Shown one piece after another: positions 25,494 through 35,622 of a stretch of DNA of 36,627 nt. Positions within the stretch are counted from its first letter, which is position 1. The number at the start of each line of letters is the position of its first letter. The translations under genes were made by a program, and so were the position numbers. This DNA comes from Pseudomonadota bacterium (GTDB lineage: Bacteria; Pseudomonadota; Alphaproteobacteria; Rhizobiales; Rhizobiaceae): assembly GCA_023444445.1 (NCBI GenBank), contig JAEXMK010000033.1:1-36627 (forward strand), in the 5' to 3' direction. The notes under the pieces are model-generated. The model did not search any database. It worked only from the letters and a program-made list of their open reading frames with translations, and was not told the DNA's origin.

Positions 25494-26972
25494 ATGCGCA
25501 TCTTCACGGCGTCGCTCGCCACTGAAACCAATACGTTTTCACCCGTTCCGACGGATATGGACGCATTTCGCGCGGCTTTTTATGCCGGTCCGGGGGAGCA
25601 TCCGGAAACGCCGACACTCTGCTCGTCGCCCGTGCCTATTCTGCGCCGCCGCGGTAAAGCGGAAGGGTTTACGGTGATCGAGGGCACGTCCTGCTGGGCG
25701 GAACCGGCGGGTCTCATCCAGCGGCAGACCTATGAAACGCTGCGGGATACCATTCTTGCCGAGCTTGCCGCTGCGCTGCCGGTGGATGCCGTGGTGCTTG
25801 GCCTGCACGGCGCCATGGTGGCGCAGGGTTATGACGACCCGGAAGGAGATTTTTTATCCCGCATCCGGACAATGGTCGGACCGGATGTGCTGGTCGCGGC
25901 GGAATTCGATCCCCACAGTCATCTAACGGCGCTTCGGGTCAAAAATCTCGATATCATGGCGACGTTTCTGGAATTCCCCCATACGGATTTCGAAGAGCGC
26001 GGTGAGCATGTCGTGGAAATGGCACTGCGCACGCTTCGGGGGGAGATCAGTCCGGTCATATCTACCTTCGATTGCCGCATGATCACCATTTACCCGACCA
26101 GCCGCGAACCCATGCGCTCTTATGTCGACCGATTGAAGGCGATGGAGGGCAAAGAGCGCATCCTGTCCATTTCCGTCATTCACGGTTTCATGGCCGGCGA
26201 CGTGCCGGATATGGGAACCCGTATCGTTGTCGTCACCGACAATGACAAGCAAAAGGGTGATGCACTGGCCGAAGAACTCGGCCGTGAGCTTTATGCGATG
26301 CGGAAACTGACCGCGATGCCAATGCTGGATACGGAATCGGGTCTGGACCTTGTTCTCACCATTCGCAGCAACAATCCGGAAAAGCCGGTCGTTGTCTCGG
26401 ACATCTGGGATAATCCTGGCGGCGGTGTCGCCGGCGACGCCACGCATATCCTGCGGCGCATGGTGGAGCGCGGCATGGACAATTTCGCCGTCGCAACCAT
26501 TTGGGATCCGATTGCCGTGTCCTTCTGTCACGCTGCGGGCGAGGGAGCAGAGATCGATTTGCGCATCGGCGGCAAATCCAGTCCGCAAGGGGGTGAGCCG
26601 CTTGATTTCCGGATCAAGGTCATGCGGACGGTCGAAGCCGGTTGGCAGAGCTTCCGCAACAGCCGCGTCACGCTCGGCCGCGCCGCCGTCGTCCGGCCGA
26701 TCGGCACCGAAATCGATATCATTCTCATCACCAGCCGAACGCAAACTTATGAGCCGGATATCTTTTCTAATCTTGGGATCGATTTTGCGAAAAAAGACGC
26801 TCTGCTCGTCAAGTCCACCAACCACTTTCACGCGGGTTTCGCGCCCATCGCGTCGGAGATCGTTTATATAGCGGCCCCCACCTCTTATCCCACCGATCCG
26901 GCAAAAACGCCCTACCGCAAGGCAAGCCTTGGGTTATGGCCAAGGGTTGCCGATCCGCTTGGGCTTGATTGA
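25494..26972 (+). CDS. M81 family metallopeptidase (MlrC / microcystinase C type)
   Basis: Metalloenzyme of 492 residues, usual for M81. The N-terminal domain begins MRIFTASLATETNTFSPVPT and holds LGLHGAMVAQGYDDPEGDF and VAAEFDPHSHLT, with His and Asp likely zinc ligands. Next comes DIWDNPGGGVAGDATHILRR at about 302-321 and a C-terminal MlrC domain. MlrC of sphingomonads cleaves linear peptides from microcystin degradation; most homologues are uncharacterised hydrolases of small amide compounds. It lies 72 bp after the PLP enzyme and probably shares its message. The ribosome site is weak (GAAAG). It is convergent with hutD, 12 bp apart. Confidence 0.88.
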   Translation: MRIFTASLATETNTFSPVPTDMDAFRAAFYAGPGEHPETPTLCSSPVPILRRRGKAEGFTVIEGTSCWAEPAGLIQRQTYETLRDTILAELAAALPVDAVVLGLHGAMVAQGYDDPEGDFLSRIRTMVGPDVLVAAEFDPHSHLTALRVKNLDIMATFLEFPHTDFEERGEHVVEMALRTLRGEISPVISTFDCRMITIYPTSREPMRSYVDRLKAMEGKERILSISVIHGFMAGDVPDMGTRIVVVTDNDKQKGDALAEELGRELYAMRKLTAMPMLDTESGLDLVLTIRSNNPEKPVVVSDIWDNPGGGVAGDATHILRRMVERGMDNFAVATIWDPIAVSFCHAAGEGAEIDLRIGGKSSPQGGEPLDFRIKVMRTVEAGWQSFRNSRVTLGRAAVVRPIGTEIDIILITSRTQTYEPDIFSNLGIDFAKKDALLVKSTNHFHAGFAPIASEIVYIAAPTSYPTDPAKTPYRKASLGLWPRVADPLGLD

Positions 26973-26984
26973 GAGGACGCGGCT

Positions 26985-27566
26985 TTAGACCTGATCAAGC
27001 GTCACGACGAAGAAACGACCATCCCTGTCACCGCCGTTTACGGCAAACCCGGCACCGGGCTCGAGCAGAAGGCTGTCGCGTGGTTGCAGATGTATAGTTT
27101 CTCCGGTCGATGAGACGCTGACAGGATCAGTGGCAAAAATTAACGTCACCGTTGACGCGGTTGACTGAACAGTGAGCCTGCCGTGATGTCTCTCGACGCG
27201 ATGCGCATAGTGTCCTCGACGGGACATGACATTGAGATCGACGATGGGACCATCCGTCAAAACGGCGTCTACCGGGACATCCGCAGCGAAGGGCAGGGGG
27301 GCGCTCTCCGTGGTCAACGCTATAGGCGCATGCGCGTCTATACCGAGGCTCATACCGTTCCCCTCGAGGATGCAGAGCGTGCGGTCAATCCCCTGAAATA
27401 TGGAAAAAGGCCCGTCTTGCGCAACGTTGGCCATGCTGATGCGCCAGTCGAAATCCGCCATCGAGGCGTTTGCGGGATGAACGATGATCTCGGTTGTTAC
27501 GCCGCCACCATTTTTCCAGGGCATTGACGTGTAGGTGCTTTTTTGGAGGTGCCTCATCTTCTGCAT
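26985..27566 (-). CDS. hutD: HutD family protein
   Basis: Bicupin protein of 193 residues. Family motifs seen are TSMPWKNGGGVTTEIIVHP, FDWRISMANVAQDGPFS, FQGIDRTLCILEGNGM, DLNVMSRRG and the C-terminal QPRDSLLLEPGAGF. In Pseudomonas HutD is thought to buffer hut expression, probably by binding urocanate or formiminoglutamate; it is not an enzyme of the pathway. Here it is not in the main hut operon: a hydrolase gene and a terminator separate it from hutU. The start could be the first ATG (27566) or the one three codons later, which has better spacing from AGGGA. No HutC operator is seen next to it. Confidence 0.9.
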   Translation of the reverse strand: MQKMRHLQKSTYTSMPWKNGGGVTTEIIVHPANASMADFDWRISMANVAQDGPFSIFQGIDRTLCILEGNGMSLGIDAHAPIALTTESAPLPFAADVPVDAVLTDGPIVDLNVMSRRGHYAHRVERHHGRLTVQSTASTVTLIFATDPVSVSSTGETIHLQPRDSLLLEPGAGFAVNGGDRDGRFFVVTLDQV

Positions 27567-27596
27567 TCCCTAGGCGTTCGGCTGGATAGGATGGCC

Positions 27597-28604
27597 TTAC
27601 TTCCCGTCGCCGGCGATAAGTTCTTCAAGCCGCTTTTGCGCTGTGTGTAGATCGACCCTTTTTCCGGCGAGTTTCTCGATCGCCTCGACAACAAGATCAC
27701 GCGCAACGTAGTCTGACTTGTGTCCGAGATTTTTCACAACGATCAGGATTGATCTGTCGATATCGCGTGCAAGCTGGCGAGAGTGAATCTCTGGTGAAAC
27801 CACATTGTCAGTGTCGCCGGTTATGATGACGGTCGGCGCCTTGATTTTGGAGTAATTCGGCGCGGCGCTCCGCGCCCATCCATTCAACGCGGCAACTTCT
27901 TGCGCGTTATGGCGAAAAGCTTTCGGTCTCAATGCCGCCCATGCTCGGGTTGCCTCGATATAGTCTGGGGGACGCTTGTTAGGGGCAAAAACCCCGCGCG
28001 TCGCCTGGTCGAGTGCCAGGAAACCCGCGGGCGGCGCGACGAAGGTCGAAAAAAGCGGTCCGGTCACCGGGGCGCTTGCCGCCGTGTAATACCAGGCAAT
28101 ACCTCCCGGCCAAGGGTAAACCGCAGGAGAAAGAAACACCAGGCCCGACACCATCTCGGGGTGGCGAAGCGCGAATGCCGCAGTGATGGCGCCGCCAAAG
28201 GAGTGGCCGACGATGATGGCTTTGTGGATGCCGCGCTTCTTCATCAACTGAGCCACGGCGTCGGCCTGCCCATCCGGCAGGATATTGTCCCTGCCGCCAA
28301 TGTCGGAGCCGCCATGGCCCGGCCTGTCTATGAATAGGAGCCTTGCGCGGCCGCGCAGTTTGTCCGCGAAGGAAAATAGCGGATCGTAAAGACTTGCACT
28401 TGCGCCATGCAGGAACACGATCGGCGGCAGGTCTGCCTCTTTCTGCGGTTCGATCAACAGGCTGTTCAGCTTGTATCCGCCGACATCAATCCTCACTGGA
28501 ATGGCGTTTTGGGCTTCGGAGGCCGCAGCGACGGTGAAAGAAAAAGCGGGCAAAATGGCACCAATCAAAAAGGAAAGGCCAAATGAGATACGTCGTGGTG
28601 CCAT
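27597..28604 (-). CDS. Exported alpha/beta hydrolase
   Basis: Hydrolase of 335 residues. The N-terminal 28 residues look like a signal peptide (RR followed by a hydrophobic stretch and AAA), so it is probably periplasmic or membrane-anchored. The fold's key elements are present: oxyanion loop HGASAS (about 70-75), nucleophile elbow GHSFGG with its serine near 139, the acid in ITGDTDNVVSP and histidine in LGHKSDY. A C-terminal helical tail follows. The substrate is not identifiable; esters or epoxide-like compounds are possible. It is 30 bp upstream of hutD in the same direction and may be co-transcribed, though no functional link to histidine use is evident. Confidence 0.8.
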   Translation of the reverse strand: MAPRRISFGLSFLIGAILPAFSFTVAAASEAQNAIPVRIDVGGYKLNSLLIEPQKEADLPPIVFLHGASASLYDPLFSFADKLRGRARLLFIDRPGHGGSDIGGRDNILPDGQADAVAQLMKKRGIHKAIIVGHSFGGAITAAFALRHPEMVSGLVFLSPAVYPWPGGIAWYYTAASAPVTGPLFSTFVAPPAGFLALDQATRGVFAPNKRPPDYIEATRAWAALRPKAFRHNAQEVAALNGWARSAAPNYSKIKAPTVIITGDTDNVVSPEIHSRQLARDIDRSILIVVKNLGHKSDYVARDLVVEAIEKLAGKRVDLHTAQKRLEELIAGDGK

Positions 28605-28763
28605 GCTGTCGTCCGCACTCCCTCAAAGCTCGCCGCGTTATCGTGGCGCGAAAATGAACCGTTATGCCTGAGCGACAGTAACAACGAGAAAATCGACTCG
28701 GAAGTTTCAGACGGAGGAGCGGGTTGGATACCAGTCGTCCGGCTTGGTTTGCGGAAGGCGAAA

Positions 28764-28788
28764 GCCGCGCGGCGATGGACCGCGCGGC
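28764..28788 (-). terminator. Terminator hairpin of the hut operon
   Basis: GCCGCGCGG and CCGCGCGGC form a perfect 9-bp GC stem with a 7-base loop, 8 bp after the hutU stop on the minus strand, followed by CTTTCG. The U-run is short (three), but the stem is strong. It separates the hut enzymes from the hydrolase/hutD genes. Confidence 0.75.
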
Positions 28789-28795
28789 ACAATAA

Positions 28796-30469
28796 TCAGT
28801 TGCCGAGAATGCCGGGTAGGCGCAGGCCCTGCTCCTTGGCGCATTCCACCGCGATTTCGTAACCGGCATCGGCATGGCGCATGACGCCGGTTGCCGGGTC
28901 GTTCCACAGCACGCGCTCCAGCCGGCGTGCCGCATCATCGGTGCCATCGGCGCAGATGACCATGCCGGAATGCTGCGAGAAGCCCATGCCGACACCGCCG
29001 CCGTGGTGCAACGATACCCATGTAGCACCGGATGCGGTGTTGAGCAGAGCGTTGAGGAGCGGCCAGTCGGAAACGGCATCCGAGCCGTCCTTCATGGCTT
29101 CAGTTTCGCGGTTTGGCGAAGCGACGGAGCCCGAGTCGAGATGGTCGCGACCGATGACGATTGGTGCCTTCAGTTCGCCGTTCTTGACCATTTCGTTGAA
29201 GGCAAGCCCCAGACGATGGCGGTCACCAAGCCCGACCCAGCATATCCGCGCCGGCAGGCCCTGGAATGCGATGCGCTCACGCGCCATGTCCAGCCAGTTG
29301 TGCAGGTGCTTGTTATTAGGCAGCAGTTCCTTCACCTTGGCGTCGGTCTTGTAGATATCTTCCGGGTCACCAGAAAGGGCGGCCCAGCGGAACGGGCCGA
29401 TGCCCCGGCAAAATAGCGGGCGGATATAGGCAGGCACGAAGCCCGGGAAGGCGAATGCATTCTCCAGCCCCTCATCCTTGGCGACCTGGCGAATATTGTT
29501 GCCGTAGTCAAGCGTTGGAACACCGGCGTTCCAGAAATCGACCATGGCCTGAACATGCACTTTCATCGACGCACGCGCCGCAGCGGCAACGGCCTTCGGA
29601 TCGCTTTCCTGCTTGGCGCGCCATTCGGCAACGGTCCATCCGGCGGGAAGATAACCATGGACCGGGTCATGCGCCGAGGTCTGGTCGGTGACGATATCGG
29701 GGCGAACGCCACGACGGACGAGTTCCGGGAAGATTTCCGCAGCGTTGCCGATCAGGCCGACGGATTTCGCTTCGCCTGCCTTGGTCCATTGGTCGATCAG
29801 CGCCAGCGCCTCATCGAGTGTATGGGCCTTCGCATCGACGTAACGGGTGCGCAGGCGGAAATCGACGCGGGTTTCATCACATTCGACCGCGAGGCAGCAG
29901 GCGCCGGCCATGACGGCAGCCAGCGGCTGTGCGCCGCCCATGCCGCCGAGACCGCCGGTCAGGATCCATTTGCCCTTCAGGTTGCCGTCATAATGCTGGC
30001 GGCCGGCTTCCACGAAGGTTTCATAGGTGCCCTGCACGATACCTTGCGTACCGATGTAAATCCACGAACCGGCCGTCATCTGGCCGTACATGGCAAGGCC
30101 CTTCTTATCCAGCTCGTTGAAATGGTCCCAGTTCGCCCAATGCGGCACCAGGTTGGAGTTGGCGATCAGCACGCGCGGCGCATCCTTGTGGGTGCGGAAC
30201 ACGCCGACCGGCTTGCCGGACTGCACGATGAGGGTTTCATCCTCGTTCAGATCCTTCAGCGTCGCGACGATGCGGTCGAAATCGTCCCAGGTGCGGGCGG
30301 CGCGGCCTATGCCGCCATAAACGACAAGCTCATGCGGGCGCTCGGCGACGTCAGGATCGAGATTGTTCATCAGCATGCGCAGCGGCGCTTCCGTCATCCA
30401 GCTTTTGGCATTGAGTTCAGTGCCCTGCGGCGCGCGGACATCGCGAATGTTGTGGCGTGGATTGTTCAT
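28796..30469 (-). CDS. hutU: Urocanate hydratase
   Basis: Second enzyme of histidine breakdown, turning urocanate into imidazolonepropionate with tightly bound NAD+. It has 557 residues from the ATG at 30469, which follows GGGGAAAG; a start six codons earlier would overlap hutG. Blocks [13 protein letters not shown], the NAD loop [19 protein letters not shown] (about 172-190) and [20 protein letters not shown] are typical. The active-site cysteine is C410 by my count, the same number as in Pseudomonas putida. It acts in the cytoplasm and is the last gene of the minus-strand hut operon. Confidence 0.97.
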   Translation of the reverse strand: MNNPRHNIRDVRAPQGTELNAKSWMTEAPLRMLMNNLDPDVAERPHELVVYGGIGRAARTWDDFDRIVATLKDLNEDETLIVQSGKPVGVFRTHKDAPRVLIANSNLVPHWANWDHFNELDKKGLAMYGQMTAGSWIYIGTQGIVQGTYETFVEAGRQHYDGNLKGKWILTGGLGGMGGAQPLAAVMAGACCLAVECDETRVDFRLRTRYVDAKAHTLDEALALIDQWTKAGEAKSVGLIGNAAEIFPELVRRGVRPDIVTDQTSAHDPVHGYLPAGWTVAEWRAKQESDPKAVAAAARASMKVHVQAMVDFWNAGVPTLDYGNNIRQVAKDEGLENAFAFPGFVPAYIRPLFCRGIGPFRWAALSGDPEDIYKTDAKVKELLPNNKHLHNWLDMARERIAFQGLPARICWVGLGDRHRLGLAFNEMVKNGELKAPIVIGRDHLDSGSVASPNRETEAMKDGSDAVSDWPLLNALLNTASGATWVSLHHGGGVGMGFSQHSGMVICADGTDDAARRLERVLWNDPATGVMRHADAGYEIAVECAKEQGLRLPGILGN

Positions 30470-30483
30470 CTGCTTTCCCCTTA

Positions 30484-31326
30484 TCATTTCGTGTCGAGCG
30501 CAAATTGTTCCATGCGCATGAGAATGGTCTTTAGATGGGCGCGAAGCCGTTCGGCTTTGCCCGTGTCATAGGCAAAAGGCGGGTGCTCGGTTTGAAGATG
30601 GGTGGACTGCGCCAGCTCCATCTGAATGGCATGCACGCCGGTCTCCGGATTTCCGTAATGGCGCGTCGTCCAGCCACCTTTGAAACGGCCGTTCAGAATG
30701 CTTTCATAACCCTGCGCCGCAGCGGTGACCTCGACGGCGATTTTCTCGATCGCCGGATCGCAGGTCTTGCCCATATCCGTACCGATGTTGAAATCCGGCA
30801 GCTTGCCTTCGAACAGGAAGGGAATATGCGAACGGATCGAATGGCAATCATACAGAATGGCGATGCCATGGATGGATTTGACCCGTTCGATTTCCGCCGC
30901 AAGGGCGGCGTGATAGGGCGCGTGGAAGTTTTCAAGGCGGTAGGCGATGTCGCCCTCTGTGGGCTCCTGCCCTTTAGTCCAGATCGACTTACCATCGAAA
31001 TCAGTCTCCGGAATAAGGCCGGTCGTGTTTTGGCCAGGATAGAGGCTCACCCCCGCCGGGTCGCGGTTGGCGTCGATCACATAACGATGGAAGGTCGCCC
31101 GAACCGTCGTCGCATTCTCGATAAGACCGTCATAAAGCTCATGGATATGCCAGTCCGTATCGGCGAGGAGCCTGCCGTTATCGTTGAGACGATCCCAAAT
31201 ATCGGCTGGTACATCCGTGCCGGTGTGGGGCAGCCCGAGAATGATCGGCGAGGTGCCTTGATGAAGCGTGAAGGGGGGTAAAGCCGTTGCACGACCAGAG
31301 TTGGAGGAGGAGGATAAAACGTGCAT
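30484..31326 (-). CDS. hutG: N-formylglutamate deformylase
   Basis: Last step of the five-step pathway: N-formyl-L-glutamate to glutamate and formate, in the cytoplasm. 280 residues from the ATG at 31326 (a GTG one codon earlier is also possible). Family motifs: [66 protein letters not shown] and [11 protein letters not shown], which together carry the metal and substrate residues. It is distinct from the arginase-type HutG (formiminoglutamase), which agrees with hutF being present. It starts 4 bp after the hutH stop, with GAGG inside that junction. Confidence 0.95.
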   Translation of the reverse strand: MHVLSSSSNSGRATALPPFTLHQGTSPIILGLPHTGTDVPADIWDRLNDNGRLLADTDWHIHELYDGLIENATTVRATFHRYVIDANRDPAGVSLYPGQNTTGLIPETDFDGKSIWTKGQEPTEGDIAYRLENFHAPYHAALAAEIERVKSIHGIAILYDCHSIRSHIPFLFEGKLPDFNIGTDMGKTCDPAIEKIAVEVTAAAQGYESILNGRFKGGWTTRHYGNPETGVHAIQMELAQSTHLQTEHPPFAYDTGKAERLRAHLKTILMRMEQFALDTK

Positions 31327-31330
31327 CACC

Positions 31331-32875
31331 TCAAATCTCCAGTTTCGGCAGAATGCCGCCAGAAATCACCGAAACCAGCGCGCCTGACGCAATGAGCTCC
31401 GCTGCAGCCTTCAAATCCGGTGCCATATAGCGGTCCTCCTCCAGTGACGGGACTACGGCACGCAACGCGGCAATTGCCTTTTGCAATTCTGGGCTCGTTT
31501 TCAGCGGCCCGCGCAGTTCCACACCCTGCACGGCTGAAAGCGCTTCGATCCCGAGAATGGCAAAGAGATTGTCCGTCATCGGCAGCAACCGACGTGCACC
31601 GTGGCAGGCCATCGACACATGGTCTTCCTGATTCGCCGAAGTCGGTGTCGAATCGACCGAGGCCGGATGCGCCATCTGTTTGTTCTCGCTCATCAGCGCA
31701 GCGGATGTGACTTCGGCGATCATCAGGCCAGAATTCAGGCCCGGTTTTTTGGAAAGAAACGCCGGCAGGCCATAAGAAAGCGCCGGATCGACCAACAGCG
31801 CCACGCGACGCTGGGCGATCGCACCGATTTCACAAATGGCAAGCGCTGTCTGGTCGGCGGCAAAGGCGACCGGTTCGGCGTGGAAGTTGCCGCCGGAGAC
31901 AACGGAATTGTCTGATAGCACCAGCGGATTATCGGTCACCGCATTGGCTTCGATCTCCAATGTGCGGGCCACCTGCCGCAGAAGATCGAGGCAGGCGCCG
32001 TCGACCTGAGGCTGGCAGCGGATGCAATAGGGGTCCTGCACCCGCTCGTCGCCTTCGATATGGCTGACGCGGATTTCCGAACCTTCCAGCAGATTGCGAA
32101 GCGCCGCGCCCGCATCGATCTGGCCCTTATGGCCACGCAGGCTGTGGATATCGGGATGGAAAGGAGCGGAAGACCCCATGGCGGCGTCGGTGGAAAGCGC
32201 GCCGGTAACAAGCGCCGCCTGTGCCGCGCGATGGGCGCGGAAAAGACCGGCGAGCGCCAGGGCCGTCGAGGTCTGCGTGCCGTTGATCAGCGCCAGGCCT
32301 TCCTTTGCGGCAAGCACAACCGGCGACAACCCGGCTTTAGTGAGCGCTTCTCCAGCGGGCAGAAGTACGCCCCCATAAAAAGCTTCACCTTCGCCCATCA
32401 TCACGGCGGCCATATGGGCAAGCGGCGCGAGATCGCCGGATGCGCCGACCGATCCCTTTTCAGGAATGACGGGGATCACGCCCTTTTCCAGCATGCCCTC
32501 GATCAGCCGAACCAGTTCCAGCCGCACACCGGATGCGCCGCGGCCGAGAGAAACCAGCTTTAACGCCATGATCAGCCGCACGATATTTTCAGGAAGCGGT
32601 GCGCCAACCCCGCAGCAATGCGACAGGATGAGATTGCGCTGTAGCGTCGCGACATCCGCTGCGTCGATCTTGATGGAGGCAAGTTTCCCGAAACCGGTAT
32701 TGATGCCGTAGACCGGCGCATTGCCGGCGGCGATTTCGGCAATGCGGGCCGCTGCCTTCTCAATGCCCGCATCGAAGGAGCGGTCGAGCTTTGCCGTGCC
32801 GTTTTCCCAGTAGATTGCGGCAAGCTCAGCAAGCGTTACGGCGCCCGGATGAAGCGTGATGGTTTTCATGGTCAT
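31331..32875 (-). CDS. hutH: Histidine ammonia-lyase
   Basis: First enzyme of the pathway: deaminates L-histidine to urocanate, cytoplasmic tetramer. 514 residues. The self-formed MIO cofactor triad A145-S146-G147 is in [12 protein letters not shown]. Other conserved blocks are [52 protein letters not shown] and [18 protein letters not shown]. The first ATG (32875) overlaps the hutI stop as ATGA and has AGAAGG seven bases upstream; a second ATG at 32869 is also possible. Confidence 0.97.
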   Translation of the reverse strand: MTMKTITLHPGAVTLAELAAIYWENGTAKLDRSFDAGIEKAAARIAEIAAGNAPVYGINTGFGKLASIKIDAADVATLQRNLILSHCCGVGAPLPENIVRLIMALKLVSLGRGASGVRLELVRLIEGMLEKGVIPVIPEKGSVGASGDLAPLAHMAAVMMGEGEAFYGGVLLPAGEALTKAGLSPVVLAAKEGLALINGTQTSTALALAGLFRAHRAAQAALVTGALSTDAAMGSSAPFHPDIHSLRGHKGQIDAGAALRNLLEGSEIRVSHIEGDERVQDPYCIRCQPQVDGACLDLLRQVARTLEIEANAVTDNPLVLSDNSVVSGGNFHAEPVAFAADQTALAICEIGAIAQRRVALLVDPALSYGLPAFLSKKPGLNSGLMIAEVTSAALMSENKQMAHPASVDSTPTSANQEDHVSMACHGARRLLPMTDNLFAILGIEALSAVQGVELRGPLKTSPELQKAIAALRAVVPSLEEDRYMAPDLKAAAELIASGALVSVISGGILPKLEI

Positions 32876-34131
32876 GGGGAAACCTTCTGTCCCTTGAAAA
32901 TACGGGCATGGAGCGGGTTGAAGCCGATGCGGTAGACAAGCTCGGCCGGGCGCTCGATATCCCAGATGGCAAAATCGGCGGATTTTCCGGCTTCAAGCGT
33001 GCCGGTTTCCGCAAGCAGTCCGAGCGCCTTTGCCGCATGACGTGTGGTTGCCGTCAGGCATTCTTCCACGGTCATGCGGAAAAGCGTGGCGCCCATATTC
33101 ATGGTCAGGAGCAACGAGGTAAGCGGCGACGTGCCGGGGTTGCAGTCCGTTGCAAGCGCAATCTCGGCTCCGGCATCCCGCAGCGCCTGGACCGGCGGCA
33201 GCTGCTTTTCCCTGAGCGCATAAAAGGCGCCGGGCAGAAGCACGGCCACGGTTCCCGCTTTTGCCAGCGCCTTTGCACCAGCCTCGTCGAGATATTCCAG
33301 ATGATCGGCCGAAAGCGCGTTGTAGGAGGCAGCGAGCTCTGCACCGCCGAGATTGGAAAGCTGCTCGGCATGTAGCTTGACAGGAAGCCCCCGCTGCGTT
33401 GCCGCGGCGAACACCCGGTCAATCTCCGCGACAGAAAAAGCGATGCCTTCGCAAAAACCGTCCACCGCATCCGCCAGCCCTTCCGCATGGGCCTTTTCCA
33501 ACCCGGGCAGAACGACTTCGGTAATATAGTCTGTGTTGCGGTCCTTGTAGTCCGCGGGTGTCGCGTGTGCGGCGAGATAACTGGTGACGATTCGCACGGG
33601 CCGCAGCGTCTCGAGCCTGCGTGCAACGCGCAGCATCTTCAGTTCGGTTTCGATGTCGAGACCGTAACCGGATTTGATCTCTATGGTGGAAACACCTTCG
33701 GAAAGAAGCGTGTCGAGACGCGGCAGAGCCTGCGCCACCAAAACCTCTTCGGAAAGGGCGCGCGTGTCGCGCACCGAAGAAACGATGCCGCCGCCCGCTT
33801 TGGCGATCTCTTCATAGGTAGCGCCATTCAGCCGCATCTCGAATTCCATGGCGCGATTGCCGCCGAAGACGAGATGGGTGTGGCAGTCGATCAAGGCGGG
33901 TGTGATCCAGCGGCCGCCGCAATCGGTGGTCTCATCGGTTGTCGCGAGATCAGCGGGCAAATCGCTTTCTGCGCCCGCAAAGGCAATGCGGCCGTTACGC
34001 ACGGCAATGGCGGCATTTTCGACAGCGCCAATGCCATCCATGGCAGGATTGAAAGTCGCCAGCCGGGCGTTGCGCCACAGGGCCGTGGCGTTTCCGGTCG
34101 CCATTCCATTTGCAGATTCGTTCCCTGGCAT
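32872..34131 (-). CDS. hutI: Imidazolonepropionase
   Basis: Third enzyme: opens imidazolone-5-propionate to N-formimino-L-glutamate. 419 residues from the ATG at 34131, typical; the longer open frame upstream covers the promoter and operator. Amidohydrolase motifs: the [12 protein letters not shown] metal site, [39 protein letters not shown] and [10 protein letters not shown] with the metal aspartate. It is the first gene of the hutIHGU operon, directly behind the HutC operator. Confidence 0.96.
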   Translation of the reverse strand: MPGNESANGMATGNATALWRNARLATFNPAMDGIGAVENAAIAVRNGRIAFAGAESDLPADLATTDETTDCGGRWITPALIDCHTHLVFGGNRAMEFEMRLNGATYEEIAKAGGGIVSSVRDTRALSEEVLVAQALPRLDTLLSEGVSTIEIKSGYGLDIETELKMLRVARRLETLRPVRIVTSYLAAHATPADYKDRNTDYITEVVLPGLEKAHAEGLADAVDGFCEGIAFSVAEIDRVFAAATQRGLPVKLHAEQLSNLGGAELAASYNALSADHLEYLDEAGAKALAKAGTVAVLLPGAFYALREKQLPPVQALRDAGAEIALATDCNPGTSPLTSLLLTMNMGATLFRMTVEECLTATTRHAAKALGLLAETGTLEAGKSADFAIWDIERPAELVYRIGFNPLHARIFKGQKVSP

Positions 34132-34160
34132 TTGCTTTTCGCCTTTCTTTTGTGAGCTAA

Positions 34161-34172
34161 ATGTATATACAT
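34161..34172. promoter_or_regulatory. HutC operator in the divergent hutI/hutF promoter region
   Basis: ATGTATATACAT, a perfect palindrome around TGTATATACA, the core known for HutC sites. On the minus strand it overlaps TATACA (plus 34162-34167), a -10 spaced 16 bp from TTGCCA (plus 34184-34189), giving hutI. On the plus strand it fills the spacer between TTGTGA (34150-34155) and AATAAC (34173-34178), giving hutF. One bound repressor could block both. Confidence 0.88.
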
Positions 34173-34245
34173 AATAACCGGCTTGGCAAGTCGCTATTTC
34201 GTGTTTGAAATGGCCTTGCCGGAAAGAACCAAAGGAGAGGGTGGC

Positions 34246-35592
34246 ATGACGGCAATTCACGCGGGCGCAGCGCTTCTGGCGGGTGGATGGGCGACGGACG
34301 TTCGCGTCACCTGCAAGGACGGCGTTATTTCATCCGTCGAAACCGGCGTTTCTCCGCGGCCGCAGGACGAGCGTCACGCTGTCATCGTTCCGGCTATGCC
34401 CAATCTCCACAGCCACGCCTTTCAGCGCGCCATGGCCGGGCTTGCTGAAATCCGCGGTCCCGGTGACGATAGTTTCTGGAGCTGGCGCACCGTCATGTAT
34501 AAATTTGCGCTCTCCATGACGCCAGATCATGTCGAGGCGGTCGCCGCTCAGCTTTATATGGAAATGCTGGAGGCTGGTTTCGGTCGAGTCGGTGAATTCC
34601 ACTACCTGCATAATGACAGGGACGGCTCGCATTACGGCAATATCGCCGAAATGGCCGAGCGTATCGGGGCTGCCGCTTCGCAAACGGGCATCGGCCTCAC
34701 CTTGCTGCCGGTCTTTTACGCCCATTCCGGTTTCGGCGGTCAGGCGCCGATCGACGGACAGAAACGCTTCATCCATTCGCTCGACAGTTACGGAAAGCTG
34801 ATGCAGGGCGCGCAAGGCGTAGTGGATAGCTTACCGGGGGCCACCCTCGGTATCGCCCCCCACAGCCTGCGCGCCGTGACCGGCGCCGAGCTGGCATCCA
34901 TCGAGCCGCTGGCAAAAGACGGACCGATCCATATTCATGTGGCGGAACAGACGAAGGAAGTGGACGATTCGCTCGCTTTTTCCGGTGCGCGGCCGGTGGA
35001 ATGGCTGCTGGACAATGCGCCAGTCGATGGCCGCTGGTGCCTTATCCATGCGACGCACATGACGGAAACCGAAACGAGACACATGGCCAAGACCGGTGCG
35101 ATTGCCGGCCTCTGCCCGATCACGGAGGCCAATCTCGGCGACGGCATCTTCCCGGCTCCGATCTTTCTTGCCGAAGGTGGGCATTACGGTGTCGGATCCG
35201 ACTCCAACATTCTGATTTCAGTGCCGGAAGAGTTGCGAATGCTTGAATATTCGCAGCGCCTCTCGAATCGGGCACGCAATGTCATCGCCGATGCCGGCCA
35301 TTCTACCGGAGAAAAACTCTTCCGACAGGCGCTTGAAGGCGGTGGCAGGGCTCTGGCGTCGCCAAATGGCTTGGAAAGCGGGAAAAGCGCTGACTTTGTG
35401 GCTCTTGATATTTCCGCCGTTCCTTATCTTCCAATATCCCAAATTCTCGATCAGTGGATGTTTGCGGGCGGTGTCGGCGTCGATTCCGTCTGGGTGCGTG
35501 GCAAGAAACAGGTGCAAGCCGGTCGGCATATCCACCACCGCGAAATATCGGCACGTTTCAACGAGGTCATGGCCGAACTCCTCGATAGCTGA
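34246..35592 (+). CDS. hutF: Formimidoylglutamate deiminase
   Basis: Fourth enzyme: converts N-formimino-L-glutamate to N-formyl-L-glutamate and ammonia; HutG finishes. 448 residues from the ATG at 34246, which has AGGAGAGG upstream; an earlier open frame start lacks a ribosome site. Amidohydrolase features: [20 protein letters not shown] with the HxH metal pair, [15 protein letters not shown] stretch, [43 protein letters not shown] and [20 protein letters not shown]. It distinguishes this pathway from the four-step HutG-formiminoglutamase route. The hutC gene follows after 30 bp. Confidence 0.95.
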   Translation: MTAIHAGAALLAGGWATDVRVTCKDGVISSVETGVSPRPQDERHAVIVPAMPNLHSHAFQRAMAGLAEIRGPGDDSFWSWRTVMYKFALSMTPDHVEAVAAQLYMEMLEAGFGRVGEFHYLHNDRDGSHYGNIAEMAERIGAAASQTGIGLTLLPVFYAHSGFGGQAPIDGQKRFIHSLDSYGKLMQGAQGVVDSLPGATLGIAPHSLRAVTGAELASIEPLAKDGPIHIHVAEQTKEVDDSLAFSGARPVEWLLDNAPVDGRWCLIHATHMTETETRHMAKTGAIAGLCPITEANLGDGIFPAPIFLAEGGHYGVGSDSNILISVPEELRMLEYSQRLSNRARNVIADAGHSTGEKLFRQALEGGGRALASPNGLESGKSADFVALDISAVPYLPISQILDQWMFAGGVGVDSVWVRGKKQVQAGRHIHHREISARFNEVMAELLDS

Positions 35593-35622
35593 TATGGGCT
35601 CGAAGGAAACGGAAAAAAGCCA

